Assembly (NCBI GenBank): GCA_903895725.1
Contig: CAITUV010000062.1
Span: 1-50,700 of the forward strand
Source: an uncultured Myxococcales bacterium
GTDB taxonomy: Bacteria; Myxococcota_A; UBA9042; CAIXZC01
DNA length: 50,700 nucleotides
Direction: 5' to 3'
Under the pieces are notes generated by a model. The model was given only the letters and a program-made list of their open reading frames with translations, was not told the DNA's origin and did no database searches. How positions within the stretch are numbered: the first letter of the stretch is position 1; each line of letters begins with the position of its first letter. Shown piece by piece: positions 1 to 9,415 of the stretch. The position numbers and the translations under genes were made by a program.

Positions 1-704
1 CCGCCCCCAAGAAGGCCGCTGCCCCCAAGAAGGCCGCCGCCCCCAAGAAGGCCGCCGCCCCCAAGAAGGCCGCCGCCCCCAAGAAGGCCGCCGCCCCCAA
101 GAAGGCCGCCGCCCCCAAGAAGGCCGCCGCCAAGGCGGCCTCTACGCAAAAAGAAGCCTCTACGCAAAAAGAGGCCACTACGCAAAAAATGGCCGGAGCC
201 GAGGCGGCCTCTATACACAAAGAATTTGAGCAGATTGGGGAGTTGCCGGGGAGCTACGGCAAGCCCCGGGCGCTGCTCATGCCGAAGAACCCCGAATGGC
301 TCTTCTTCGTGTGGGACTGCGATGCCGACACGGCCTGGAGATTGACCGGGGGGAGTCACTCGACCACTCTTCGGGTCCTTCGCGGGGGCAGGGAAGCCGA
401 GCGAACCCGAATCACCATCGACGTGCGCCGCTTCTACGTCCACGTTCCACAGGGCCGAGGCAAGGTCCGCGTGGAGCTCGGGCTTGCAGAAGGCGGAGAG
501 TTCCTGGCCATTCTGACTTCCAATGAGGTGGATCCTCCGACCGCCACCACCTCTGCCGACCGGAGCGTGAGCTGGGTCGCACCGGCCTGGACCGGTGCCG
601 ATCCCAGCAAGTACCCGGGGGTCAAGGTGCTGACGGAAGAGCAGTTCCTGGCCATGTTTGGAACCGTGCCGGTGGAGACCCCCTGGTACAAAGGAACCCG
701 CTAG
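1..704 (+). CDS. DUF4912 protein with Ala/Pro/Lys repeat N-terminus (5' partial)
   Basis: The frame is open from the left edge (first full codon at base 3), so the true start lies outside the window; 233 residues are visible. Residues 1-42 are seven copies of the hexapeptide APKKAA, like the tails of histone H1-type proteins. Then come three degenerate ASTQKE-type repeats. From about residue 86 a globular domain begins with ALLMPKNPEWLFFVWDC, which matches the start of DUF4912 (a family of unknown function whose members often sit beside GH57 branching enzymes). The stop lies 41 bp before the GH57 gene, so the two are probably co-transcribed. The basic tail could bind polyanions such as nucleic acid or acidic polysaccharide; that is inference. 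An internal ATG at 189 could be called as a start, but the open repeat frame runs straight into it, so I treat the repeats as part of the protein. Confidence 0.8.
   Translation, partial: APKKAAAPKKAAAPKKAAAPKKAAAPKKAAAPKKAAAPKKAAAKAASTQKEASTQKEATTQKMAGAEAASIHKEFEQIGELPGSYGKPRALLMPKNPEWLFFVWDCDADTAWRLTGGSHSTTLRVLRGGREAERTRITIDVRRFYVHVPQGRGKVRVELGLAEGGEFLAILTSNEVDPPTATTSADRSVSWVAPAWTGADPSKYPGVKVLTEEQFLAMFGTVPVETPWYKGTR
3..128 (+). repeat. 18-bp tandem repeat, seven copies, coding
   Basis: Seven head-to-tail copies of an 18-bp unit encoding APKKAA. Copies are nearly identical at DNA level (one GCT for GCC in the first), which suggests recent expansion by slippage or unequal crossover. More copies may lie left of the window. 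Confidence 0.95.
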
Positions 705-745
705 GTAGCCGCCTGGCCTCCAGGCTCTGAACTTCAGGAGTTTCA

Positions 746-2335
746 ATGATTCCGCAAGGCTATCTCTCCATCGTGCTGCACGCGCACCTGCCCTATGTGA
801 GGCACTCCGAGTTCGATGACTTCCTGGAGGAGGAGTGGTTGTACGAGGCCGTGGCCGAGACCTACCTTCCTCTGATTCTGCGGTTCCGCCAGCTCCTTGA
901 GGAAGGGGTGGACTTCCGGTTCTCCATGGTCTGCACCCCCTCCCTGGCCTCCATGCTGAGCGACCCGTTGCTCCAGCAGCGCACGGGGCGCTACCTGAAC
1001 CGCCTCATTGAGCTGGCCAGCAAGGAGGTCCGCCGGACTCGGAGCGAAGCCCCGGAGTATGTCGAAGTCGCCTCCTTCTACCTCGACCGGTTCCAACGGC
1101 TGGCTGATCTCTACTTCCGGCAGCTCAACGGCGACATCCTGGCCGGCCTGGCGGATCTCCAACGGCAAGGTGTGCTCGAGATCATGACCTGTGCGGCCAC
1201 TCACGGGTTCCTGCCGCTGCTGCAGCCCGTTCCTCAGACGGTCGAGGCGCAGGTCAAGCTCGGGGCGCAGGCGTACCGTCACTTTTTCGGCCGCGACCCC
1301 CGGGGTATCTGGTTGCCGGAGTGTGCGTTCTTCCCGGGGCTGGACCGGGTACTGGCCCGGGAGAAGCTGCGTTTCTTCCTGCTCGATACCCACGGCATCC
1401 TGCTGGCCAATCCTCGCCCGATTTCTGGCGTGTACGCGCCGCTCTACACCCCGGCGGGGGTGGCAGCCTTCGGGCGTGATGCCGAGTCGTCCAAGCAGGT
1501 GTGGAGCTCCAAGGAAGGCTATCCGGGAGACGTGTGCTACCGGGACTTCTACCGGGACATCGGGTATGACCTGCCGTTCGACTACATCCGGCCGTACATC
1601 CAGCCCACGGGACTTCGCAAGTTCACGGGGCTGAAGTACCACCGGATCACGGGCACCACCGACCAGAAGGAGATTTACCGGCCGGAGGTGGCGCTCCAGA
1701 GGGTGGCGGATCATGCAGGCAACTTCCTGTTCAACCGGGAGCTGCAGATCCGTCATCTGACAAGCCAGATTGGCCGTCCCCCCATCATCACGGCACCGTA
1801 TGATGCCGAGCTGTACGGTCACTGGTGGTTCGAAGGCCCTGACTTCCTGTACTACCTGGCCAAGAAGGTCCACCACGACACGTCGGTGTTCAAGCTGACC
1901 ACGCCCATCGAGTACCTCGAGCGGTTCCCGGTCCAGCAGATGGCCATGCCGGCAACGTCGAGCTGGGGTGACAAGGGGTACTTCGATGTGTGGGTGAACG
2001 AAGCGAACGACTGGATCTACCCGCATCTGCACGAGATTGGAGAGCGGATGATCCGGCTGGCGAAGACCCACCGGAACGCTGACGGCCTCCTCCGACGGGC
2101 GCTCAACCAGTGCGCTCGCGAGCTGGTCCTGGCGCAGAGCTCCGACTGGGCCTTCCTGATCTCCACGGGCACGGCGGTGGACTACTCCACCCGGCGCACG
2201 AAGAACCACGTCGGTCGCTTCCTGAAGCTGTGCGACATGATTGACTTCTACCGCATCGAGGAAGGCTACCTCGCGTCACTCGAAGCCTACGACAACCTCT
2301 TCCCGTTCATCGACTACTCGATCTACGCGGGCTGA
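746..2335 (+). CDS. GH57 1,4-alpha-glucan branching enzyme (DUF1957 type)
   Basis: The 529-residue protein starts at an ATG six bases after AGGAG (736-740). It opens with a GH57 signature (SIVLHAHLPYVRH, residues 8-20). It carries the probable nucleophile Glu192 in WLPECAF and the probable acid/base Asp353 in APYDAELYGHWW, matching the two catalytic residues known from archaeal and bacterial GH57 branching enzymes. Length and the C-terminal helical region fit that subfamily (about 520-560 aa). The expected reaction is cutting alpha-1,4 glucan and re-attaching it as an alpha-1,6 branch in cytoplasmic glycogen. Its partners in this window would be the glycogen synthase at 23.9 kb and perhaps the DUF4912 protein just upstream. 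The 3' end overlaps the convergent nifS by 13 bp. Amylase or 4-alpha-glucanotransferase activity is a less likely alternative within GH57. Confidence 0.88.
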   Translation: MIPQGYLSIVLHAHLPYVRHSEFDDFLEEEWLYEAVAETYLPLILRFRQLLEEGVDFRFSMVCTPSLASMLSDPLLQQRTGRYLNRLIELASKEVRRTRSEAPEYVEVASFYLDRFQRLADLYFRQLNGDILAGLADLQRQGVLEIMTCAATHGFLPLLQPVPQTVEAQVKLGAQAYRHFFGRDPRGIWLPECAFFPGLDRVLAREKLRFFLLDTHGILLANPRPISGVYAPLYTPAGVAAFGRDAESSKQVWSSKEGYPGDVCYRDFYRDIGYDLPFDYIRPYIQPTGLRKFTGLKYHRITGTTDQKEIYRPEVALQRVADHAGNFLFNRELQIRHLTSQIGRPPIITAPYDAELYGHWWFEGPDFLYYLAKKVHHDTSVFKLTTPIEYLERFPVQQMAMPATSSWGDKGYFDVWVNEANDWIYPHLHEIGERMIRLAKTHRNADGLLRRALNQCARELVLAQSSDWAFLISTGTAVDYSTRRTKNHVGRFLKLCDMIDFYRIEEGYLASLEAYDNLFPFIDYSIYAG

Positions 2336-3543
2336 AGCCCTCGAGGAGCATCGGGGCGGGGGCAGTTGCGCTCGCTGTCCCAGTAGGGCGAGACCTTGCG
2401 AAGGTTGCGAACGATCTGGGGAAACACGGCAATGATGTGGTCCACGTCCTCGTCGGTGTTGTATCGGCTCAGGCTGAACCGCACCGATCCATGCACCGCG
2501 GTGAATGGCACCTTGAGCGCCTGCAGCACGTGCGAGGGCTCGAGGCTCCCCGACGTGCACGCCGACCCGCTCGAGGCACAGATGCCCAGGCTGTCGAGCT
2601 CGAAAAGGATCCCCTCGCCCTCGATGTAGTGGCACGATACGTTGGTCGTGTTCGGGAGCCTCGGGGCACCCCCGCCATTGACCTGCAGGTGCGGGATCCG
2701 TCCCACCAGCTCCTTCTCGAGTCGGTTCCGCATCCCGAGGACGCGGGTGTTTTCGTCGTCGAGAAACTCCTCGGCCAGCTCGCAGGCCCTTCCGAACCCG
2801 ACGATAAACGGAACGTTCTCCGTACCTGCCCGCCGTCCGTTCTCCTGGTGTCCGCCCAGCAGGTAGGGTCGGCAGCGGGTTCCCTTGCGAATGAACAGCG
2901 CCCCGATCCCTTTGGGGGCGTGCAGCTTGTGCCCAGAAAACGAGAGCAGATCCACCTGGCGCAGCGTCCGGTCGAGGTCGAGCGGAAGCTTGCCTGCGGA
3001 CTGAGTGGCATCGGTGTGGAAGACGATGGCAGGGTCGGTCTCCTTGGTGAGGCGCGCGAGCTGCTCGATGGGGAAGACCACCCCGGTCTCGTTGTTGGCG
3101 TGCATCACCGAAACCACGGCCGTGTCGGGCCGCAATGCCCGAACGAAGTCCCGGATGCTGAGCCTTCCTTCCGTGTCGACGGGCAGGAAGGTGACCTCGA
3201 TCCCGTCCCGGGCAATCTCCTTGCACAGCTCGTAGACGGACGGATGCTCCACCGCGGTCGTGATCACGTGCCTGCGTTTCGGGTTCGCCTTCAGCGTCCC
3301 CAGGATGGCGGCGTTGTTCGCCTCGGTCGCACAGGACGTGAACACCACCTGTCCCGGGTCGGAGACGCCGAGCAGGTTGGCCACCTGGCTCCGGGCGTTT
3401 CGGATGGCAGCCCCAGCCCGCTTGGCAGGCTCGTACATCGAGCTCGGGTTGAAGTAGACCTCGGTCAGGTAGGGCATCATCGCCTGCACTACCTCCGGAG
3501 CCACCGCCGTCGTCGCATTGTTGTCAGCGTAGATCGTTCTCAT
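2323..3543 (-). CDS. nifS: cysteine desulfurase, NifS type
   Basis: This PLP enzyme of 406 aa removes sulfur from cysteine and passes it to the NifU scaffold. It begins IYADNNATT, typical of NifS/IscS. The PLP lysine is Lys206 in SFSGHKLHAPKG, the stacking His is H100 in AVEHPSV, and the catalytic Cys329 lies in ASSGSACTSGS; the short active-site loop places it with NifS/IscS rather than SufS. I chose the ATG at 3543. A TTG five codons upstream is in frame but overlaps the end of nifU. The nifU stop ends 12 bp before this ATG, so the genes are one operon. No nitrogenase genes are visible, so this pair probably serves general Fe-S assembly, as NIF-type systems do in several non-fixing bacteria. 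Confidence 0.93.
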   Translation of the reverse strand: MRTIYADNNATTAVAPEVVQAMMPYLTEVYFNPSSMYEPAKRAGAAIRNARSQVANLLGVSDPGQVVFTSCATEANNAAILGTLKANPKRRHVITTAVEHPSVYELCKEIARDGIEVTFLPVDTEGRLSIRDFVRALRPDTAVVSVMHANNETGVVFPIEQLARLTKETDPAIVFHTDATQSAGKLPLDLDRTLRQVDLLSFSGHKLHAPKGIGALFIRKGTRCRPYLLGGHQENGRRAGTENVPFIVGFGRACELAEEFLDDENTRVLGMRNRLEKELVGRIPHLQVNGGGAPRLPNTTNVSCHYIEGEGILFELDSLGICASSGSACTSGSLEPSHVLQALKVPFTAVHGSVRFSLSRYNTDEDVDHIIAVFPQIVRNLRKVSPYWDSERNCPRPDAPRGLQPA

Positions 3544-3554
3544 GGGATCCCCGC

Positions 3555-4502
3555 TCAAATCGCGATGACGCGGATTCTCTCGTCGACCTGCTCCTTGAGC
3601 GTCTTCTCGATCATCAGCTTGAGCGTCATCTGGGCCCCGACGCAGCCGTGGCAGGCACCGACGAGCTGGCAGTAGATGAGGTTGTCCTTGATGTCCACGA
3701 TCTCGACATCACCGCCATCCCGCCGCAGCATGGGGCGGACATACTCGTCCACCACCTTTTCCACCTTCTTGGCGAACTGGTACGGGGAGAGCCGGTTTCC
3801 GGACGAAGACTCCACAGCCGCCTCGGCCCGAGCCGGCTCGCCCGGCTCCCGGCGGCCCCACTCCTCGTCGAGGATGTCTTGAAGTCCGCCCGGAGCGTGG
3901 TGACACGTCATGCACGCACCGCCCGCCTTGATCGCAGCGGTCACTTCCGGGATCGTCTTGAGCTCGAGCTCCTTGATCTTGCGGCGCAGATAGGGCTCGG
4001 TCACGTTGAAGCACTTGCAGACGATGCGCCCCTCGTCTTCCGTCTCGTGGGAGATGGCGACGCCGAGCTTGTCGAGGTCTACGCCGCGCTTCTGTGCCCA
4101 GTTCCAGACTGCGGCCTGCAGCGCTTCGGCCCCCATGACCGAGCAGTGGATCTTCTGCATCGGCAACCCTTCGAGGTACTTCACGATGTCGCCGTTGGTG
4201 ATCTTCAGTGCCTCGATGGGAGTGTAGCGCCCCTCTTCGATGATCGCGCAGAGTGCCTCGGACGAGGCAATGGCCGACGTGCACCCGAAGGTCAGGTACT
4301 TCGCTTCGACGATCCGGTCCTGAAGCGGATCGGCATCATGCCTGTCCACCCGGAAGGTAAACCGCATGGCATCGCCGCACACGATGCTGCCGTGCTCGCC
4401 CAGTCCGTCCGGATCCTTGACCTCGCCCAGGTGCGTGCCCGGCTTCCCATGCACCGCGTCCATGAACAGCTGCTTCGTCTTGTCGCTGTACTCCCAACCC
4501 AT
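3555..4502 (-). CDS. nifU: Fe-S cluster scaffold NifU, full three-domain form
   Basis: This 315-aa scaffold receives sulfur from NifS and builds Fe-S clusters. All three NifU modules are present. The N-terminal IscU-like domain has ligand cysteines C42 (VCGDAM), C74 (FGCTSAIASS) and C120 (IHCSVMG). The central BFD-like [2Fe-2S] domain has C162, C164, C197 and C200 (VCKCF; CMTCHHAP). The C-terminal Nfu domain has C284 and C287 (ACHGCVG). A Pro/Glu/Ala-rich linker lies at about 216-236. The start is the ATG at 4502, preceded by GGAGGAGA. A 22-codon upstream extension is open but lies in the leader between the promoter and this ribosome site, so I excluded it. nifS follows directly. Confidence 0.95.
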   Translation of the reverse strand: MGWEYSDKTKQLFMDAVHGKPGTHLGEVKDPDGLGEHGSIVCGDAMRFTFRVDRHDADPLQDRIVEAKYLTFGCTSAIASSEALCAIIEEGRYTPIEALKITNGDIVKYLEGLPMQKIHCSVMGAEALQAAVWNWAQKRGVDLDKLGVAISHETEDEGRIVCKCFNVTEPYLRRKIKELELKTIPEVTAAIKAGGACMTCHHAPGGLQDILDEEWGRREPGEPARAEAAVESSSGNRLSPYQFAKKVEKVVDEYVRPMLRRDGGDVEIVDIKDNLIYCQLVGACHGCVGAQMTLKLMIEKTLKEQVDERIRVIAI

Positions 4503-4570
4503 GCGCTCTCCTCCCCGAGGACCGAGGCCCGCAACTTCCTGCGACCACGGCATCCCGCTTGCCAGCACAG

Positions 4571-4599
4571 AAACTAAGCTCTGAAGCCTCGCTTGTCAA
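4571..4599 (-). promoter_or_regulatory. probable promoter of nifU-nifS
   Basis: On the minus strand: TTGACA (4594-4599), 17-bp spacer, TAGTTT (4571-4576). The -35 is perfect and the -10 is weak. It lies between the stop of the metalloprotease gene and nifU. No regulator site is obvious. Confidence 0.5.
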
Positions 4600-4609
4600 C
4601 GGCGCCGGT

Positions 4610-7600
4610 CTAGTCGTACAGCCCCTTGACCGCAGGCTGGGGAAGCTGGTAGGCCGTCATCGTCTGACGCATGAAGAACGGGACCTCGACGTACTTCTCG
4701 AGTTCCATGCAGGCCCGATTGGCCGTGCAGGTGCACCCCGAGTTGTCCTTCGCATTGCACCCGTCGACGCCGTTGGGATACACGTACCCTTCCTGGATTC
4801 CGGAGACCGTCTTGTCGAACTTGACCAGCGGCTCGCCGGTCTTCTCGTTGAACTTCGGCAGGAACCAGTCCGGCTTGCCGTCCCCGTTCAGGTCCGGCCC
4901 GTCGTCGCAGTCGTAGCCCTGGGAGAGCAAGGTGTTGGCATACTCGAGCACGCGGGCGGCCACCCCCTTCTCCACGGTCTTGCCAAACAGCGTCTCCCGG
5001 CCGTAGGTCTTGGCCACGTACACCTTGCCTGCGGGGTAGTGGAACTCGATCCGGTTCTCGAATCCCGGGTCCGCATCCTCCCCCAGCTCCCACATCCGCA
5101 GCATGTCGATCCACTTCTGCTGCTGGTTTTCGGGCAGGTACAGCATGGTCCAGGCGATGAAGAACTTCTGCTGCTCCCATCCGATCTGCGGGTCGATCAC
5201 GTTGACCTTGGCCGGCAGGTAGGGCTCGAACGGCCCGCTGCCGGTCCCGTAGCTGCTGCAGATGGTGCTCCCCTCGCCGGCAAAGCAGGCCTGCGGAGTC
5301 GTCCCCCACCACGTGGTCCATCCGAACCCCTGGGCCGGGTACCCCTCGTCGTCGAGCACCGGCTTCTCGTTGGTGTGTGCGGCAACCCGCACCCCCTTGA
5401 TGAAGTCGTCGCCGGTCAGTGCGTTGGCCAGGAACCGCCGATAGCCGTCCGGGAACAGGTCGGCCAGCGACACTGCCCGGTAACGGGCATCCACGAAGTC
5501 CTGCCTCGAGTCGGAGATGAAGTTGTCGACCGACTCCGTAAACAGCATGGAGGCCCACATCTTGTCATAGTAGGAGCCGGCGTTGACGGTGATCTCGCTG
5601 CTGTACTCCCCCTGGTCGCCGGCCAGCTTGTTCTCCACCGGCCGCCCGCCCCACGACACGTTCCGGTACACGCCGGTAGCCCCATTGGGCACATAGAGGA
5701 CCGTGTCCCCGAGCTGCCCCTGCGCATCGACCTCCGACCGCAGCACCGGGCTGCCCCCCTTGGAATCCTTGTAGTGGGGCCCGGCCTCCGGACGGCTGGC
5801 GATCCTCGTGAAATGGTCGAAAACCAGACCCGACGCCAGCATGTTCTCCCGGAAGAACAGCGGAGCTACCGACGGCCAGAGCTGATCGAAATTGTACCCC
5901 ATGGCCACGGCGAAATCGCGGTAGTAGTTCTTGAGGAGCCCCATCCCCTTGGCACCGTCGCGCAGCTTCTCGTTGAACCGGGTCAGCGTCCTTGCCGCAG
6001 CGGCCCGAACCGAGAACGTCTGGCGTCCACGGCGGTAGTTGTCGAAGATGTGCCCCACCTCCTGCTGCGTGATCAGGAAGTTGAAGATCTCGTACGGGTC
6101 CGCACCGTTGTCATGGCGGTACACGCTCAGGTTGCCGAGGTCGGCCCACCGGTCCGTCGCAAATCCATACGGGAAGCGCACGCGCCCCTGGTCGTCGACG
6201 GCCCGATCCGCCCTCGAATACCCGCTGTACTCCTCGTCCGACGGTGCCCGCAGGTCATCCCAGTCCACGTAGTCGACCGGCTGCTGACGGCACCGGGTGT
6301 ACTTCCCTCCCACCCGCACCAGCAACCCGTCCAGCACCGGATGCCAGGCCCCGTCCTTCTTCTGGTTGAACCGGCCGGACTTGAACTTCACCGGGTCCAC
6401 CTCGACACACTGCTGGATCAGGTCGAACTCCTTCTGGAGCTGCGAGTAGTGAAGCGGGTCCCCCTTGAAGTCGTGCTGGATTCCGAGGATGCCGCCGAAG
6501 TTGTCCAGCTTGGCCACGGCGGTCGCTGCCCGGTCCGTCCCAATGACGTACGACGGATCCTGATACACCGCCACCGCATCCCCATAGAACATCCTGGCCG
6601 TGGCAAAGTCCCATGCCCCGAGGCCGAGGAAGTCCTGCGTCGTCTCGCCCGCGTACTCCATGATCGAGGAGTGCATGAACATCCACTCCAGGTTGGCTTC
6701 CTCGTTCGGGGTCATCGGATCGAAGTAGCGCGGTCCCACGCACTTCGAGCCGTCCTGGACCAGGTCGGTGCACTCGTCCGTCACCTTCCCGTCCTCGGTT
6801 CGGAGCTGCCAGTACTGCGGCCGGAAGTTCCACGCATCCGACGAGCTCACGAAGTTGTGGCGCAGCCCGACCGAGTGCCCCATCTCGTGCGCAATCACCG
6901 AGTAGTGCGCCCGCTGGGCCACGTACTTCCTCATCTTCTCCGCCCGCTGCTGCTGCATGTCCTGCGGATCCGCCGGATTGAAGGTCCCGAACTTCTGCTC
7001 CAGCACGTCGGCCAGCGGGGCGATCCCCAGCGGCGCTTCGGCCATGTGCAGCATGCAGGCCCCACGCTCCGCCAGGGCGTTCTCCTTCATGTGGAACAGA
7101 TCCCGCTGCAACGACGGATTCCCGCCCCGCAGCGGCGAGGCCACATCCAGGACCGACTCCGACATGGCCAGCCCTTCGACTCCCATCTGCTGCTGCACCA
7201 TGGCGGTCATCAGCTCCGCCTCGGTCTGGCTCCCCATCGCTGCCGCCCGTCGGGCCGCATACACCGGCGCCGATACCGAAGCAGCCCCGAGGGCCGCCTT
7301 GACCCCCTTCATCTCCTCCTTCAGCTGCCGCGTCGCCTCCATCACTTCCGGGTGCGCCGCGGCAAACGCCTCGGGGGCCGCAGCCATCTCGCCAGCCTCC
7401 TCGGCCGAGAACTCCGCCAGACGCCGCTGCATCTCCTCCCGGCTCATCATCGGCAGCGAACCGGCCGACGAGGCCGATTCCGCGGCCTGGGCCCACTTGT
7501 GCACCCACGTCCCCTCGGTGACATCCTCGGTGGCGAGCTCCCCCTTGATGTAGCGGGCCTGGTCCACCACCTGCTGGCTCCACAGGTCGGTGATGTGCGA

Positions 7601-9415
7601 CCACACGTTGATGCTGGCCGATACCTTCTGTCCCGTCAGCGGATCCTCGGCATCCGTGTAGATGCCCCACGGCGACGGGGTCTGCGGCTCCGAGATCACG
7701 TTGACCTGGTGGTAGCGGAGGTCACCCCGGCGCACGCTGAGCGCCTGCGCACAGACCGCCAGCGTCTCGTCGTCCCCCTCCTCCCGGGCCTGGGCACACT
7801 GGAGCGCCGTCGTCCCGGCCGGCAGCCGCCGGCTCCCGCATGCAGCGTGATCCCCCGCCTCTACCGGGCTATGGCACAGGACCACCATCTCGGGCATCCG
7901 GGCCAGCGCAATGGCCCCGGCCGAGTAGCCCCGCTCCGCACCGATCGAATCGGCCAGCGCAACGCACTTGGCCTCGTCCTTCCCGAGGTCCGCATAGGCC
8001 TTGCCCGCCCGACAGTCGTCCACCTCGAGCGCCAGGGCGATGGCATCCTCGTTGTCGTCCTGCTGCCCGTGGACGACCGGATACTCGGCCTCGCATGCCT
8101 CGCCTCCCGTCCGGATGCACTCCACGTAGCGGGCTGTCACCACCGCGCTGCGAAGCGCCACGTCCCACTCGTGGGTCGCAAGCTCCGTCCCCTCGAAGTA
8201 CTCCGGGTTGCTCCCCTGGGTGTAATACCAGGGAATCACCGCGGTCTCCCGCTCCCGGTAGGGCAGCGTGCACTTCTGCGTGAACTCGTCGCACCGGCTC
8301 CCCGCCCCCGCCAGCTCGCACTCGTCCTCGGTCCCGTTGAGATCGTCGTCCCGGTGCGGGTCCGCTCCGAACTTGGTCGTCTCGGGCGTGAAGCACTCGA
8401 TTGCGCCGACCATCCCCTCCGGATCTTCATAGTAGTGCGCCCGCTGCCAAATCTGGTACCGAGTCAGAAAGCGATGCCACTGCTCGTCACTCATGCCGTA
8501 GTTCCGGGCATAGCCGTACCGATCGACCGTGAACCCTCCATGCGCCTGGAACCGGTACCCGTCCCAATGGATCGGCTCGTAGTCCACGTCCTCGACTCGA
8601 CGGAACGACTGCCGGATCGTCAGCTCCACCGGGGCGCACATCCCGTATGGGGCCGACCCCGAGAAGAAGTCGTAGTCCAGGAAACAGGACGGAAAGGCAT
8701 CAATTCCCCAGCCCAGGGCGCTGAGGTCCACCACCCCAGGCTTGGCGAATGCCTTGTTCGTGATGTCGAAATAGCCGCCCTCGATGTCGAACTGCGGAGC
8801 ATCCTCGGCGCCCGGATCATCGACGTAGTAAGCCAGCGGCTCGTACTCGATGCCTCCGAACACCCCGAGCAGCGAGAGCGTGTCGAAGTCGTAGTTGTCC
8901 GTGCTCAGGTTCCTCGAGAAGTCCACCCGGATGTACTCCCGCTCGTTCCACGGGCGGTCCGTCGTGTTCTCCTCGAGCACGTTGAGCTTCTCCCCGGTCG
9001 TCGGATTGTACGCGTACACGATGTCGAAATGACTCTGGATCGGGTAGGCCGCAACGATGATGCCGTCGAGCACCGCCTTGCCCGCCCCCTTGCCGTCCGA
9101 GTCATCCACGCGCTCGTACGCGAGCCTTGCAATCAGCAGGTCCTCGGTGATCTCGAAACGGACCCTCGACAGCGGCTGGGCATAGGTCGACGTGAACAGC
9201 CCGTCCTGCGCCGCCCCGTACCCCACGTCGATCAGCGTACCCTGAGAGTAGAACTCCGGGTTGTCCGCCGGGTCCTCAAGGTCCTCGCCCACGAAAAACG
9301 CCTTGGGCAAGGCATATGGCTGGACCCGATCGATCGGCTCCCGCTCCTCCGCGCACCCCGACGCCATCGCCGCCAGCACGGCCACCACCAGGAACGAAAA
9401 CGCCTTCTTCGTCAT
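4610..9415 (-). CDS. giant lipoprotein metzincin-type zinc metalloprotease
   Basis: The 1601-aa product has a lipoprotein signal (residues 1-20, lipobox ASGC, Cys21) followed by acidic residues, so it should be anchored in the cell envelope. The zinc site is HEMGHSVGLRH, His843 to His853, the extended HExxHxxGxxH motif of metzincins. A Met-turn-like SIMEY with Met919 follows about 70 residues later, as in that clan. This resembles the large HExxH proteins (DUF5117/DUF4953-like) common in Myxococcota and Bacteroidota. Regions outside the active site, about 840 residues before and 680 after, match nothing I recognise with certainty. An Asp-rich stretch (DDDLNGTEDECE, about residue 360) may bind calcium. 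The start ATG overlaps the stop of the upstream outer-membrane protein by 4 bp (ATGA), so translation is coupled. Substrate is unknown. Confidence 0.8.
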   Translation of the reverse strand: MTKKAFSFLVVAVLAAMASGCAEEREPIDRVQPYALPKAFFVGEDLEDPADNPEFYSQGTLIDVGYGAAQDGLFTSTYAQPLSRVRFEITEDLLIARLAYERVDDSDGKGAGKAVLDGIIVAAYPIQSHFDIVYAYNPTTGEKLNVLEENTTDRPWNEREYIRVDFSRNLSTDNYDFDTLSLLGVFGGIEYEPLAYYVDDPGAEDAPQFDIEGGYFDITNKAFAKPGVVDLSALGWGIDAFPSCFLDYDFFSGSAPYGMCAPVELTIRQSFRRVEDVDYEPIHWDGYRFQAHGGFTVDRYGYARNYGMSDEQWHRFLTRYQIWQRAHYYEDPEGMVGAIECFTPETTKFGADPHRDDDLNGTEDECELAGAGSRCDEFTQKCTLPYRERETAVIPWYYTQGSNPEYFEGTELATHEWDVALRSAVVTARYVECIRTGGEACEAEYPVVHGQQDDNEDAIALALEVDDCRAGKAYADLGKDEAKCVALADSIGAERGYSAGAIALARMPEMVVLCHSPVEAGDHAACGSRRLPAGTTALQCAQAREEGDDETLAVCAQALSVRRGDLRYHQVNVISEPQTPSPWGIYTDAEDPLTGQKVSASINVWSHITDLWSQQVVDQARYIKGELATEDVTEGTWVHKWAQAAESASSAGSLPMMSREEMQRRLAEFSAEEAGEMAAAPEAFAAAHPEVMEATRQLKEEMKGVKAALGAASVSAPVYAARRAAAMGSQTEAELMTAMVQQQMGVEGLAMSESVLDVASPLRGGNPSLQRDLFHMKENALAERGACMLHMAEAPLGIAPLADVLEQKFGTFNPADPQDMQQQRAEKMRKYVAQRAHYSVIAHEMGHSVGLRHNFVSSSDAWNFRPQYWQLRTEDGKVTDECTDLVQDGSKCVGPRYFDPMTPNEEANLEWMFMHSSIMEYAGETTQDFLGLGAWDFATARMFYGDAVAVYQDPSYVIGTDRAATAVAKLDNFGGILGIQHDFKGDPLHYSQLQKEFDLIQQCVEVDPVKFKSGRFNQKKDGAWHPVLDGLLVRVGGKYTRCRQQPVDYVDWDDLRAPSDEEYSGYSRADRAVDDQGRVRFPYGFATDRWADLGNLSVYRHDNGADPYEIFNFLITQQEVGHIFDNYRRGRQTFSVRAAAARTLTRFNEKLRDGAKGMGLLKNYYRDFAVAMGYNFDQLWPSVAPLFFRENMLASGLVFDHFTRIASRPEAGPHYKDSKGGSPVLRSEVDAQGQLGDTVLYVPNGATGVYRNVSWGGRPVENKLAGDQGEYSSEITVNAGSYYDKMWASMLFTESVDNFISDSRQDFVDARYRAVSLADLFPDGYRRFLANALTGDDFIKGVRVAAHTNEKPVLDDEGYPAQGFGWTTWWGTTPQACFAGEGSTICSSYGTGSGPFEPYLPAKVNVIDPQIGWEQQKFFIAWTMLYLPENQQQKWIDMLRMWELGEDADPGFENRIEFHYPAGKVYVAKTYGRETLFGKTVEKGVAARVLEYANTLLSQGYDCDDGPDLNGDGKPDWFLPKFNEKTGEPLVKFDKTVSGIQEGYVYPNGVDGCNAKDNSGCTCTANRACMELEKYVEVPFFMRQTMTAYQLPQPAVKGLYD

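Noticed and set aside
743..2209. Open frame of 488 codons opposite the GH57 gene
   Set aside because: Shadow of a gene with clear catalytic motifs; composition is that of reversed GC-rich codons.
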